From contig NZ_JNWO01000019.1 of the NCBI RefSeq assembly GCF_000716435.1, forward strand, positions 216,218-280,217: a stretch of 64,000 nucleotides of DNA. Reading direction: 5' to 3'. Positions 53,656 through 63,102 of the stretch are shown here, piece by piece. The translations under genes were made by a program, and so were the position numbers. Each line of letters starts with the position of its first letter. Position 1 is the stretch's first letter. The notes under the pieces are model-generated. The model was not told the origin of the DNA, made no database searches, and saw only the letters and a list, made by a program, of their open reading frames with translations. Source of the DNA: Streptomyces xylophagus. Its GTDB lineage: Bacteria > Actinomycetota > Actinomycetes > Streptomycetales > Streptomycetaceae.

Positions 53656-54108
53656 TCACGTCGCGTCCCCGCCCTCCACGGCCGAGGGGTTCAGCGACAC
53701 CAGCAGCTTCAGCAGCAGCGCGTGCGTCTGCTCCTGCTCCGCCGGTGTCAGTACCTGGAGCGCCTCGGCGTGGGCGGCGTCCACCGTCTCCGCCGCCTCC
53801 GCCGCGAGCCGTACGCCTGCCTCCGTGGCGTGCAGGCGTTGGGTGCGGCGGTCGCCGGGGGTGGTACGGCGCTCCAGCATCCCGCGCTCGACCAGCCCGT
53901 TGACCGCGGTGCCCATGGACTGCGGGGTGATCGCCGCCCGGCGTGCCGCGGTCGCGCTGGAGACCCCCGGGTCGAGGACGGCCTGCATCAGGGCGCGGTG
54001 CTGGGCGAGGGTCAGCTGGAGCGGGCGCAGGGCGCGCTCCATCCGGGCCGCCATGATCTGGCCGATCTGCCAGGCCACATAGCCGGTACGGCGGTCGGGG
54101 TGGTTCAC
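53656..54108 (-). CDS. MarR-family transcriptional regulator
   Basis: Winged-helix regulator, 150 aa. The DNA-binding region is SSATAARRAAITPQSMGTAVNGL with wing RRTTPGDRRTQRLH. I chose GTG 54108 (VNHPDRRTGY); the longer frame upstream lies in the divergent gene. It is divergent from the DUF3533 gene, with a palindromic repeat between them, the usual arrangement for an efflux or stress system sensing small phenolics. Confidence 0.86.
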   Translation of the reverse strand: MNHPDRRTGYVAWQIGQIMAARMERALRPLQLTLAQHRALMQAVLDPGVSSATAARRAAITPQSMGTAVNGLVERGMLERRTTPGDRRTQRLHATEAGVRLAAEAAETVDAAHAEALQVLTPAEQEQTHALLLKLLVSLNPSAVEGGDAT

Positions 54109-54140
54109 GGAGTGGACCTCTTCTGCGGAGAACTTTTTGT

Positions 54141-54181
54141 AAGGCAGCTGATGGTGATGTACAAATAATATCAGTTGCCTT
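54141..54181. promoter_or_regulatory. MarR-type operator candidate
   Basis: AAGGCAGCTGAT (54141-54152) and ATCAGTTGCCTT (54170-54181) form an 11-of-12 inverted repeat separated by 17 bases in the 93-bp divergent gap. TTTGTA and TGTACAAA half-sites overlap it. The region is AT-rich compared with surroundings. Confidence 0.6.
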
Positions 54182-54201
54182 CTAATTCGAGGACCGCTCT
54201 G

Positions 54202-55245
54202 ATGTCCCAGCAAGTCGCCACCCGACAGCCGCACAAGCACGCCCTGGACGTGGCCCATCCGCCGCCCGGCCCCGGAAACCTGCGTGCCGTCCTGCTCCCC
54301 GTGGCGGTCGTCCTGCTGATCGGCACCGTGTTCGTCAGCGTCTATCTCGCCGCCTTCCACGCCCCGCGCCCGCACCAGCTCCGGGTCGGCACCACCGAGA
54401 TAGGCACGGCGCAGGTCCACCTGAGTCAGGACCTGGAGCGCATCGCCCCGGGCGGTTTCACCGTCGAGACCTACCCCGACGAGTCCGCCGCCCGGGACGC
54501 CGTACAGGACAGGAAGGTCTATGCGGCCTACCTCGGCGACGGAAAACTGCTCTACGGCAGCGCCAACGGAGCCGCCGTCACCGCGACCGTGACCACCGCC
54601 TTCGGTACCGTGGCCCACGCGGAGCGGCACGAACTCGCCGTCGAGGACGTGGCCCCGGCGGCAGCGGGGGACACCCGGGGCCTGTCCGTCTTCTACGCGG
54701 CCTTCGGTCTGGTCCTCGCGGGCTACCTCTTCGGTATGACGACCTACCAGCTCGCGCCCCGGCTCCAGTACCGCTGGCGGATGGCCAGCCTGGCCCTGTT
54801 CGGAGTCGCCGGCGGCCTCCTGATCGCCACCATCGCCGGCAGCACGGGCTTCGGCGCGCTGCCCGGCTCCTTCGTGCCCCTCGTCGTGGTGATCTCCCTG
54901 ATGGGCGCCGCGGTCGCCGCCACGACCATGGTCCTGCTACGGCTGTTCGGCTCGGCGGGAGTCACCCTCGCCTCCATCCTCATGCTGATCCTCGGCAACA
55001 GCAGCAGCGGCGGCATCATGCCGGCCGCCTACCTGCCGGGCTGGCTGCGCCCGCTCTCCGAGATCCTGCCGGTCGGCGTCGGCGTCCGCGCGATGCAGGG
55101 CCTGTCCCGGTTCCAGAACGACGGCCTCGTCCGCGCGCTGGTGATCCTCCCGGTGTGGGTGCTCGGCGCCGCCCTGATCCTCTACCTCAAGGACGTGTAC
55201 CGGCGCGGGGCGGCACCGTCCGCCACGGGCGAGCGGTTCGCCTGA
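54202..55245 (+). CDS. DUF3533/YhgE-Pip-type membrane protein
   Basis: Membrane protein of 347 aa related to ABC-2-type permeases. One N-terminal helix (about 33-55), an extracytoplasmic domain (about 60-160, [17 protein letters not shown]) and five helices (about 165-335) with [16 protein letters not shown] near the end. It may export lipophilic compounds without its own ATPase, or be an efflux component. ATG 54202 was chosen over 54175 because only the former leaves the operator outside the gene. Probably repressed by the divergent MarR. Confidence 0.8.
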   Translation: MSQQVATRQPHKHALDVAHPPPGPGNLRAVLLPVAVVLLIGTVFVSVYLAAFHAPRPHQLRVGTTEIGTAQVHLSQDLERIAPGGFTVETYPDESAARDAVQDRKVYAAYLGDGKLLYGSANGAAVTATVTTAFGTVAHAERHELAVEDVAPAAAGDTRGLSVFYAAFGLVLAGYLFGMTTYQLAPRLQYRWRMASLALFGVAGGLLIATIAGSTGFGALPGSFVPLVVVISLMGAAVAATTMVLLRLFGSAGVTLASILMLILGNSSSGGIMPAAYLPGWLRPLSEILPVGVGVRAMQGLSRFQNDGLVRALVILPVWVLGAALILYLKDVYRRGAAPSATGERFA

Positions 55246-55324
55246 TCGTCGACGGGCGCGGCATCCTGGACACCGAAGAGGATCTCCAGAAGACCACGGG
55301 CCTCCCGTGGGAAAGGACCTTTCG

Positions 55325-56755
<1,431 letters not shown>

Positions 56756-56881
56756 CGCGCCGAGGCATGTGGGCGACCGCCCAACTCGCCGTCCCCGCCC
56801 GCAGGGTGACCCTCCGGACGACTTTGCCAGCTCTTTACAACCTGCCCACCCGCTGCCTCGTCTCTCCGCTCGATCAGTAAC

Positions 56882-56927
56882 CCGCCCCGCCGCCGGACCG
56901 TCCCCTGGACACGGTCCGGCGGGGCGG
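56882..56927 (+). terminator. Long hairpin between lpdA and the sortase pair
   Basis: CCGGACCGT (56893-56901) and ACGGTCCGG (56911-56919), extended by CCGCCCCG (56882-56889) and CGGGGCGG (56920-56927) with a 3-base bulge. It ends 20 bp before the next start, so it may instead be a leader structure. Confidence 0.6.
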
Positions 56928-56947
56928 CCGACGAGAGAGAGCGATTC

Positions 56948-57337
56948 ATGCGCCGAACTGTCCTCAGCGCCATGGCACTTGCGTGCGGCGCCGTCCTGGC
57001 GAGCACCTTGCCCGCGTTCGCGGCGGGGGCCTCCGCGTCCCCGACCCGCACCCCCTCCGCCTCGGCGTCCGCGGCGCCGACCGCCACCAGGGCGCCGACC
57101 CCGGCCCCCACCGCCGAGCCCACCCGCAGCGCGAGCGCCGCGCCCTCCGCCGAACCGACCGTGGCGCCGAGCCAGGTCGCCGAGGTCCCCAGCGGCGCCC
57201 CGGACACCGGTGTCCAGCCGACGTCGAAGTCGTCCGGCGACCTGACGACCGGGCTGGTCGGCGGGGGAGCCGCCGCGCTGGTCGTCGGCGGCGGCGCCTT
57301 CGTCGTCGTCCGGCGTCGGAGGGCCACCGGGGTATGA
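56948..57337 (+). CDS. Small Pro/Ala/Ser-rich surface protein, likely sortase F substrate
   Basis: Exported protein of 129 aa. A signal peptide ends at AFAAGA, followed by a Ser/Pro/Thr/Ala stalk, a sorting-like motif GAPDTGVQ, a hydrophobic helix (about 100-120) and the tail VRRRRATGV. PDTG is close to the LPXTG family. The sortase gene overlaps its stop by four bases, so the pair is coexpressed; this makes it the probable partner. Low-complexity content leaves function unknown. Confidence 0.78.
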   Translation: MRRTVLSAMALACGAVLASTLPAFAAGASASPTRTPSASASAAPTATRAPTPAPTAEPTRSASAAPSAEPTVAPSQVAEVPSGAPDTGVQPTSKSSGDLTTGLVGGGAAALVVGGGAFVVVRRRRATGV

Positions 57338-57963
57338 CCTCGCTCTCCAGGCGTGCCTTCGTCACCGCGGCGACGGCGACGCTGCTCGCCGGCTGCGGCG
57401 GCAACGGGACCACCCCGGCCGCGAACTCGGCTCCCCAGCAAGGGAGTTCGACACCTTCCGGGAAGCCTTCCGCGCAGACCGGCGCCAAGAAGGTGCACGC
57501 CCTCGCGCGTTCCGTCCCGGTCACCCTGCGCGTCCCGGCCATCGGGGTCGACACCCCGGTCATGAAGCTGGGGCTGGCCTCGGACGGCACCGTGCAGGTG
57601 CCGCCGATCGCGGCGCACGACCGGGCGGGCTGGTACCGGCACTCGCCGACACCCGGCCAGACCGGGCCGTCGGTGATCCTCGGGCATGTGACCGTCGGCG
57701 CGTACGGGGACGGGGTCTTCCGCCACCTCGCGCGGCTGCGCAAGGGCGACCGGATCGAGGCGGGCCTGGAGAACGGCACGACGGCCACGTTCACCGTCAC
57801 CGCCGTACGGACGGTCGCCAAGGCGGACTTCCCGTCGGACGAGGTGTACGGGAACGTGGACCGGCCCGAACTGCGGCTCATCACCTGCGGCGGAACCCGT
57901 ACCGGTACGGGCTACCTCGACAACGTGATCGTCTTCGCGGCGCTGACCGCGGGGAGCCCCTGA
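57334..57963 (+). CDS. Class F sortase
   Basis: Membrane-attached transpeptidase of 209 aa. Begins with RRAF and LLAGCGG, a lipobox that suggests lipid anchoring rather than a membrane helix. The sortase fold has VPAIGVDTPVMKLGL, catalytic His in VILGHVTVG, catalytic Cys in LRLITCGG and the following Arg in TRTGTGYLDN. Class F sortases are common in Actinobacteria but have poorly defined substrates. ATG 57334 overlaps the upstream stop (ATGA). Confidence 0.88.
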   Translation: MTSLSRRAFVTAATATLLAGCGGNGTTPAANSAPQQGSSTPSGKPSAQTGAKKVHALARSVPVTLRVPAIGVDTPVMKLGLASDGTVQVPPIAAHDRAGWYRHSPTPGQTGPSVILGHVTVGAYGDGVFRHLARLRKGDRIEAGLENGTTATFTVTAVRTVAKADFPSDEVYGNVDRPELRLITCGGTRTGTGYLDNVIVFAALTAGSP

Positions 57964-58088
57964 GCCGGTCCTGAGCACCGCCTGAGTACCTTCTGTGTCC
58001 GGGCCGATGGAACGTACGCCGTCGGCCCGGGCTCTTCCCCCACGAGCGCCCCACCGGCGCACGCACCACGTCACGACCATGGAGAGCG

Positions 58089-58580
58089 TTGAAACGGTCC
58101 CGCGAGAGGGCAGCGTCCGAACTGTTCGCCGCCGTCTACCCGCGCCTCGCCGGCTGGTGCCGCCGGCTCGTCGACGACGACGAGACGGCCCACGAGATCG
58201 CCTCCGAGGCGTTCACCCGGCTCTGGGCCCGCTGGACGAAGGTGACGGAACCCCGCGGTTTCCTCTACGTCACCGCGGCCAACCTCGTCCGGGACCACTG
58301 GCGCAAACTGGAGCGCGAACGTCGGGCCGTGCGCCGCGTCACCAACGAGGAGGCGCTACGCCCGCCGACCGAACAGACCGACCCGTCCGTACGACTGCTC
58401 GTGCAGTCGCTGCCCGAACGACTGCGCGTCCCGATCCTCCTGCACTACTACGCTGACATGCCGATCCACGAGGTGTCCGTGCTGACCGGGCGCAAGGAAG
58501 GAACCATCAAGGCCGACCTCCACGCGGCCCGCGAACTGCTCCGCGCCCACCTGAGGAGAAGCCTTGACCACACACTTTGA
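58089..58580 (+). CDS. ECF-type RNA polymerase sigma factor
   Basis: Small sigma-70 factor of 163 aa. Region 2 has ETAHEIASEAFTRLWARWTKV and AANLVRDHWRKLERER; region 4 has MPIHEVSVLTGRKEGTIKADL. The only in-frame start I see is TTG 58089, with GGAGAG only two bases before it, so initiation may be weak or start elsewhere. The next gene overlaps its end by 17 bp and may encode its regulator. It lies downstream of the sortase pair, whose expression it might control. Confidence 0.8.
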   Translation: MKRSRERAASELFAAVYPRLAGWCRRLVDDDETAHEIASEAFTRLWARWTKVTEPRGFLYVTAANLVRDHWRKLERERRAVRRVTNEEALRPPTEQTDPSVRLLVQSLPERLRVPILLHYYADMPIHEVSVLTGRKEGTIKADLHAARELLRAHLRRSLDHTL

Positions 58581-59094
58581 CGAGGGGGAGGACGGCCCGG
58601 CCATGAACCCCGACGACCCCCTCACGGTCATCCTGCGCCCCTCCTCCGCCGAATACCTCGGCCCACCCCTCGGCCGCTACGAGTCGATCCGCCGCGGCGC
58701 GCACCGCCGCCGCCTGCTCCGCGCGGCGGCCGGCGCCGGCGCGACCTGCGCGGTACTGGTCCTCGCCGCCCTCCCGTTCCGCCTGGCCCACCACGACTCT
58801 CCTACGACCCCCACGGTCCCGCTCGCCCCACCCCCGGCGAGCAGCAGTCCCACGCCCTGGCCCACCCCATCGCCCACGACGACCCCCAGCCGCGGCGCGA
58901 GCCCGAGCGCCCCCGACAGCTCCCGGGACCCGAGCCGCACGAGCGTCCCCACCGCGGAACCGTCCAGAGCCCCGACGGCATCGACTGGAACGTCAACACC
59001 AGCCTCACCTGCTGCTTCCGCTTCTGCCTCCGCTCCCGCCTCGTCGACAGCCCACTCCGTCGAACCGTCGGCCGTGCAGACGCACACGGGCTGA
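58564..59094 (+). CDS. Membrane protein coupled to the sigma factor (possible anti-sigma)
   Basis: A 176-aa protein with a cytoplasmic part of about 50 residues, one membrane helix (about 54-75), and a long Ser/Pro/Thr/Ala extracytoplasmic stretch. TTG 58564 has GAGGAGA nine bases upstream and overlaps the sigma gene by 17 bp, indicating coupling. No zinc-binding motif was found, so anti-sigma function is inferred only from order and topology. Confidence 0.68.
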   Translation: MTTHFDEGEDGPAMNPDDPLTVILRPSSAEYLGPPLGRYESIRRGAHRRRLLRAAAGAGATCAVLVLAALPFRLAHHDSPTTPTVPLAPPPASSSPTPWPTPSPTTTPSRGASPSAPDSSRDPSRTSVPTAEPSRAPTASTGTSTPASPAASASASAPASSTAHSVEPSAVQTHTG

Positions 59095-59113
59095 CTCCCG
59101 GGACCCGCCTCCA

Positions 59114-59635
59114 CTACGGCTGATCCAGCACGCGGCCCACAGCGGCGGCGGCCTCCCGCACGGCGGCGCCCAGCCGGTCGTACGGTGTGCTCGTGGCCGC
59201 CGTGACCGAGACGGCCGCCACCGTGATGCCGGCCCTCAACACCGGTGCCGCCAGCGAGAGTTCGCCCAGCCGGTACTCCTCGTGAGCGGCGGCGAGTCCG
59301 GTCGCCCGGATACGGGCCAGCTGGGCGCCGAGAGGACCCGGCGCGGTCACCGTGTGCGGGGTGTGGCGTTCGACGCGGGCCGGTGGGCCGTGGCCGTGGG
59401 CCAGCAGGATCTTGCCCGCGGCTGTCGCGTACAACGGCAGCCGCCCGCCGCTGACCAGGCACAACGCCGTCCCCTCCGCCGGAACGGCGACATCCGCATG
59501 CCCGCCGGTGCGCGCGGACAGCGCCCGGAGCGCGGGAAGCGCCGCGTCCAGCAGCCCACGGGGGCAGGGCGCCGCCGCGCCGAGCGCCCGGCCAGGCCGC
59601 CACCTGGGGATCCATCCTCCCTGCCGTCTGGAGCT
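59114..59635 (-). pseudogene. IclR-family regulator, 5'-truncated remnant
   Basis: On the minus strand the frame gives LLDAALPALRALSARTGG, HADVAVPAEGTALCLVS, YATAAGKILLAHGHG and a C-terminal VTAATSTPYDRLG, which is the effector domain of IclR regulators. The frame opens after a TGA at 59636-59638 and the N-terminal HTH is missing. No ATG/GTG starts it properly (TTG 59464 is internal). It is head-to-head with a truncated nitroreductase, so a deletion removed both 5' ends. Confidence 0.8.
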
Positions 59636-59790
59636 TCATGCTCGCCGCCCGCGCCTAAGGCCTCGGCACCTGCTGGACCACGGGCAACCTGGTCCACGAG
59701 AAGGAAACGGTCCGCCTCCTCGGCATCCCCTACGCCGACGTGGTGCAGACGGCCCTCGTCCCCGTCGCGTACACCCTCGGAGGGGGTGGC
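59593..59790 (+). pseudogene. Nitroreductase-family remnant with internal stop
   Basis: On the plus strand QAATWGSILPAVWSFMLAARA is followed by TAA at 59656-59658, then GLGTCWTTGNLVHEKE and LLGIPYADVVQTALVPVAY. This is the C-terminal part of nitroreductases, which usually continues ARARGLGT without a stop. The N-terminal half is absent and the C terminus runs into the promoter of the next gene. Confidence 0.78.
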
Positions 59791-59803
59791 ACCGCTCATT
59801 GTT

Positions 59804-59832
59804 TTGAACGTGTTCAATTTTCGGCGTACGCT
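59804..59832 (+). promoter_or_regulatory. Promoter with overlapping TTGAAC-GTTCAA operator
   Basis: TTGAAC (59804-59809) is a -35 box and TACGCT (59827-59832) a -10 box with a 17-base spacer. The palindrome TTGAACGTGTTCAA (59804-59817) covers the -35 element. The start codon follows six bases after the -10 box. A TetR-like repressor would block it; none is nearby. Confidence 0.75.
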
Positions 59833-59838
59833 GCCGTC

Positions 59839-60369
59839 ATGAGCGACAGAGCCGCCCTCCTGAAGGGCATCCGCGCCTGGCTGGTCCTGTTCGTCGTCTG
59901 TCTGGTGCTCAGCGGCGCCACGGCGTTCCCGCTGGTCCATGAACTCCGCTGGACCGAGGACGTGTTGAGGTCCCTGTCCGTACCGCACTACCTGCCCACC
60001 CTGATGGACTGGATCGTGCAGGTGCGCCAGGGACTCGACACCGCCGACACCGACTACCCCTTCCTCCTCTACGGCACGGACTGGCTGGCCTTCGCGCACC
60101 TCGTCATCGCGGTCGCCTTCTACGGCCCCTACCGCGACCCCGTCCGCAACATCTGGGTCGTCGAGTTCGCGATGATCGCCTGTGCCGGGATCATCCCGCT
60201 CGCCCTGATCTGCGGACCGATCCGTGGGATCCCCTTCTGGTGGACGGTGATCGACATGTCGTTCGGCGTCGTCGGGATCGTCCCGCTGTACGTCGTACGG
60301 AAGAAGATCAAGCGCCTGGAAGCGGTACTGGAGCTCGCGTCAACTCCCGCTCCCGCCCTCGCTACTTGA
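59839..60369 (+). CDS. Small polytopic membrane protein, unknown function
   Basis: A 176-aa protein with four predicted helices (about residues 12-32, 78-96, 107-128 and 135-153). It has no signature motif I recognise. The start ATG 59839 follows a strong promoter with no leader, and the longer frame to 59740 runs back into the nitroreductase remnant. The last 8 bp overlap the end of the convergent hydrolase gene. Expression is probably inducible through the TTGAAC/GTTCAA operator. Confidence 0.8.
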   Translation: MSDRAALLKGIRAWLVLFVVCLVLSGATAFPLVHELRWTEDVLRSLSVPHYLPTLMDWIVQVRQGLDTADTDYPFLLYGTDWLAFAHLVIAVAFYGPYRDPVRNIWVVEFAMIACAGIIPLALICGPIRGIPFWWTVIDMSFGVVGIVPLYVVRKKIKRLEAVLELASTPAPALAT

Positions 60370-61513
60370 GCGCGGCCAGCGCGATCCGCAGCGCGACCGC
60401 GTTCATCGACTCGCCCTTCGCGTCCGTCGAGTCGACCGAGTAGACGAGGGTGCGGGACAGGTCGCGGGTGGCGACCACCACCGCGCTGTAGCCGTACCGG
60501 GCACCCGACTTGAGCCAGTACACCCTGCCGCCGTACTCGAACCGCTGGAGCCCGGCACTGTAACTGGCGCCCTCGATACCGGCCGGGACCGTGAACATCT
60601 CCTTCAGTTGGGGGCCCGGCACGATCCGGCCCCGGAACAGTGAAGTGATCAGCCGCTCCAGGTCGGCGGTCGTCGAGATCATGTCGCCGGCCGCCCACCG
60701 GTCCGCCTGGTTCCAGTCGGTGACGTCGACGAACTCCGTTGTACCGTCGGCCTGTTGGGCCGTCTGGTAGCCGTGGTTGTGCGGGCCGAGGATGCGCGGG
60801 TCGGTACCGGGGAAGTACGTGTCCCGCATGCCCGCCGGGCGCAGCACGAGCCGGGTGGCCTCCGAGGCGTAGGAGTGTCCCGTCACCTTCTCGATCAGCA
60901 GGCCGAGGATCGTGTAGTTGATGTTGAGGTAGTCCTGCCGCTCGCCCGGCCGGAATTCCGGTCCCTTCGCCACCGCCGACGCCACGACCTGCCGGGGCGT
61001 GAGCGTGTCGAAACGGTGCGCGTACTGGTCCGCGAAGGCGTCCCCGAAGCCGTCGCCGGCTTGGATACCGCTGGTGTGGTTCAGCAACTGCCTTACGGAG
61101 ACGGGCTCGAAGGCCCGCGTGAGCAGCCCCGGAAGGTAACGCTGGATGGGTGTGTCCAGGTCGACCTTCCCCTGCGCCGCGAGCCGCAGCACGGTCGCCG
61201 CGGTCACGACCTTCGTCGTCGAACCGGCCCGGAAACGGGCGTCGGGGTCGGCGGCGGCACCGCTCTCCAGATCGTGCACGCCCGCGCTGCCGCGCCAGAT
61301 CCCGTCGGTCCCTCCCACCCGTACGAGAGCCGCCGTGGCATCGGCGTTCGGCAGCCCGGCGAGCGCGGCGCGCAGCGCGTCGGCGTCGGGTGCGGCCGTT
61401 GCCCGCGCGGTGGCTGAAGGGGATGCGGCGAACGCGGGTACGGCCAACGGGCCTGCCGCGAGGGCGAGTACGAGGGAGGCGGTGAGGACGGTGGTGCGAC
61501 GGCGGGGGCGCAT
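60362..61513 (-). CDS. Secreted serine beta-lactamase/D-Ala carboxypeptidase-like hydrolase
   Basis: Exported serine hydrolase of the class C beta-lactamase/DD-peptidase family, 383 aa. The signal peptide ends at PAFAASP. SxxK is in RAGSTTKVVTA, YxN in DYLNINYTIL and the third motif KSG in WLKSGARYG. Streptomyces has many such proteins; most are likely peptidases or esterases rather than resistance enzymes. ATG 61513 has AGGAG nine bases upstream and replaces the longer start at 61597. Confidence 0.88.
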   Translation of the reverse strand: MRPRRRTTVLTASLVLALAAGPLAVPAFAASPSATARATAAPDADALRAALAGLPNADATAALVRVGGTDGIWRGSAGVHDLESGAAADPDARFRAGSTTKVVTAATVLRLAAQGKVDLDTPIQRYLPGLLTRAFEPVSVRQLLNHTSGIQAGDGFGDAFADQYAHRFDTLTPRQVVASAVAKGPEFRPGERQDYLNINYTILGLLIEKVTGHSYASEATRLVLRPAGMRDTYFPGTDPRILGPHNHGYQTAQQADGTTEFVDVTDWNQADRWAAGDMISTTADLERLITSLFRGRIVPGPQLKEMFTVPAGIEGASYSAGLQRFEYGGRVYWLKSGARYGYSAVVVATRDLSRTLVYSVDSTDAKGESMNAVALRIALAALK

Positions 61514-61760
61514 CGGCTGCTCCTGGGATCTCCGGTGGCTGTCGGTGATCAGCCTCGTCCTCCACGGCCGTACGCGGATCGTCGGCGAGGAGGGCACCCA
61601 CCCCTGGTACAGCCAGGGTCAACTGCCGTGCGGTGCAAGGGGTTTGCCGGGGGTTCCCCCCTACGGGATCCAACTGGGCACGGCAAAAACTGTTATCGCG
61701 GAAGCCTCCCCCACGTCTCCCTCTGCGTCCCCCGTCTCCTCACGCACCGGAGCCACCCAC

Positions 61761-63059
61761 ATGGCCACCAGCGCACGCAACAAGCCCGGCAACAAGCCCA
61801 GCAACAAGCACCGCCTCACCCGCCGGGGCCTCTTCACGCTCGGCGGCGGAGTCGCGGCGGCCGGAGTCGTCGGCGGCGGGATCGCCGCGTTCTCCGGCGG
61901 AGGGGCGGACGCCGCGCAGACCGGCACCGCCATCGGCACCGCGACCGCGAGGCCGATGGCCCTGGCGCACCCGGGCATGCTGCACAACGCCGGCGACCTG
62001 CACCGCGCCAAGGTCCGCGTCGCCGCCCGCAAGGACCCCTGGCTGAAGGGCTGGACGCGGCTCACCGACAACTGGCACTCCGCCGCCACTTGGCAGCCCC
62101 GCCCGCAGGCCGTCGTCGTGCGCGGCGGCACAGGCCAGAACTACGGCATCCTCTACAACGACATCCACGCCGCCTACCAGAACGCCCTGCGCTGGAAGAT
62201 CGCCGGCACAAAGGCCAACGGCGACACGGCGGTTGCCATCCTCAACGCCTGGTCGGCCACCCTCACCACGCTCAACGGCAACGCCGACCGCTTTCTGGCC
62301 TCCGGCATCTACGGCTACCAGTTCGCGAACGCCGCCGAACTCGTCCGCGACCACCCGCACTTCGAGTTCGCCCGCTTCAAGAAGATGCTGCGCACGGTCT
62401 TCAAGCCGATGAACATCGACTTCCTGACGAACCACAACACCGCCAACATCACCAATTACTGGGCGAATTGGGACCTCTGCAACGTCGCCTCCCTCATGGC
62501 GACCGGCATCCTGTGCGACGACCGCGCCACCTTCCAGCGCGCGGTCACCTACATGAAGTCCGGCGCGGGCAACGGCTCGTTCCGGCACGCCATCCCCTTC
62601 GTCTACGGCGGCCAGAACCTCGCCCAGTGGCAGGAGAGCGGCCGCGACCAGGGCCACACCATGATGGGCATCGGCCTCATGGGCGCGATCTGCGAAATGG
62701 CCTGGAACCAGGGCGTCGACCTCTACGGCTACCTCGACAACCGGTTCATGAAGGCCGCCGAGTACGTCGCCAAGTACAACCTCGGCGCGGCCGTGCCCTT
62801 CACGACGTACGCCTGGCGCAGCGGCCAGGGCAACGGCCGGTACATGGAACAGCCTGTGATCTCCGACATAGCCCGGGGCGCCGTTCGCCCGGTTTGGGAG
62901 ATTCTGCACAACCACTACGCCCGCCGACGCCGTCTGAGCACCCCGTTCATCACCCTCATGGCTGAGAAGGTGCGTGCGGAGGGCGGTGGCGGCGACTACG
63001 GCCCGAACAGCGGCGGCTACGACCAACTGGGCTTCGGGACGCTGCTGTACAGCAAGTGA
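61761..63059 (+). CDS. Secreted alginate-lyase-like polysaccharide lyase
   Basis: Exported (alpha/alpha)-barrel protein of 432 aa, alginate-lyase family (PF05426 type). A Tat signal TRRGLFTLGGG precedes a hydrophobic stretch. Conserved segments are NHNTANITNYWANWDLCN, GRDQGHTMMGIGLMGA and AEYVAKYNLG, with candidate His and Arg catalytic residues. ATG 61761 has GGAG upstream. The substrate may be alginate or another uronate polymer. The adjoining sigma factor gene on the same strand, 43 bp away, suggests a sensor-lyase unit. Confidence 0.82.
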   Translation: MATSARNKPGNKPSNKHRLTRRGLFTLGGGVAAAGVVGGGIAAFSGGGADAAQTGTAIGTATARPMALAHPGMLHNAGDLHRAKVRVAARKDPWLKGWTRLTDNWHSAATWQPRPQAVVVRGGTGQNYGILYNDIHAAYQNALRWKIAGTKANGDTAVAILNAWSATLTTLNGNADRFLASGIYGYQFANAAELVRDHPHFEFARFKKMLRTVFKPMNIDFLTNHNTANITNYWANWDLCNVASLMATGILCDDRATFQRAVTYMKSGAGNGSFRHAIPFVYGGQNLAQWQESGRDQGHTMMGIGLMGAICEMAWNQGVDLYGYLDNRFMKAAEYVAKYNLGAAVPFTTYAWRSGQGNGRYMEQPVISDIARGAVRPVWEILHNHYARRRRLSTPFITLMAEKVRAEGGGGDYGPNSGGYDQLGFGTLLYSK

Positions 63060-63102
63060 CATCGGGCGACAGCGGATGATGCCTGGGAGGGCGGGGAGCG
63101 AC

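Noticed and set aside
61649..61660. GGGGGTTCCCCC palindrome before the alginate-lyase gene as terminator or operator
   Set aside because: Short homopolymer palindrome expected by chance at this GC content.
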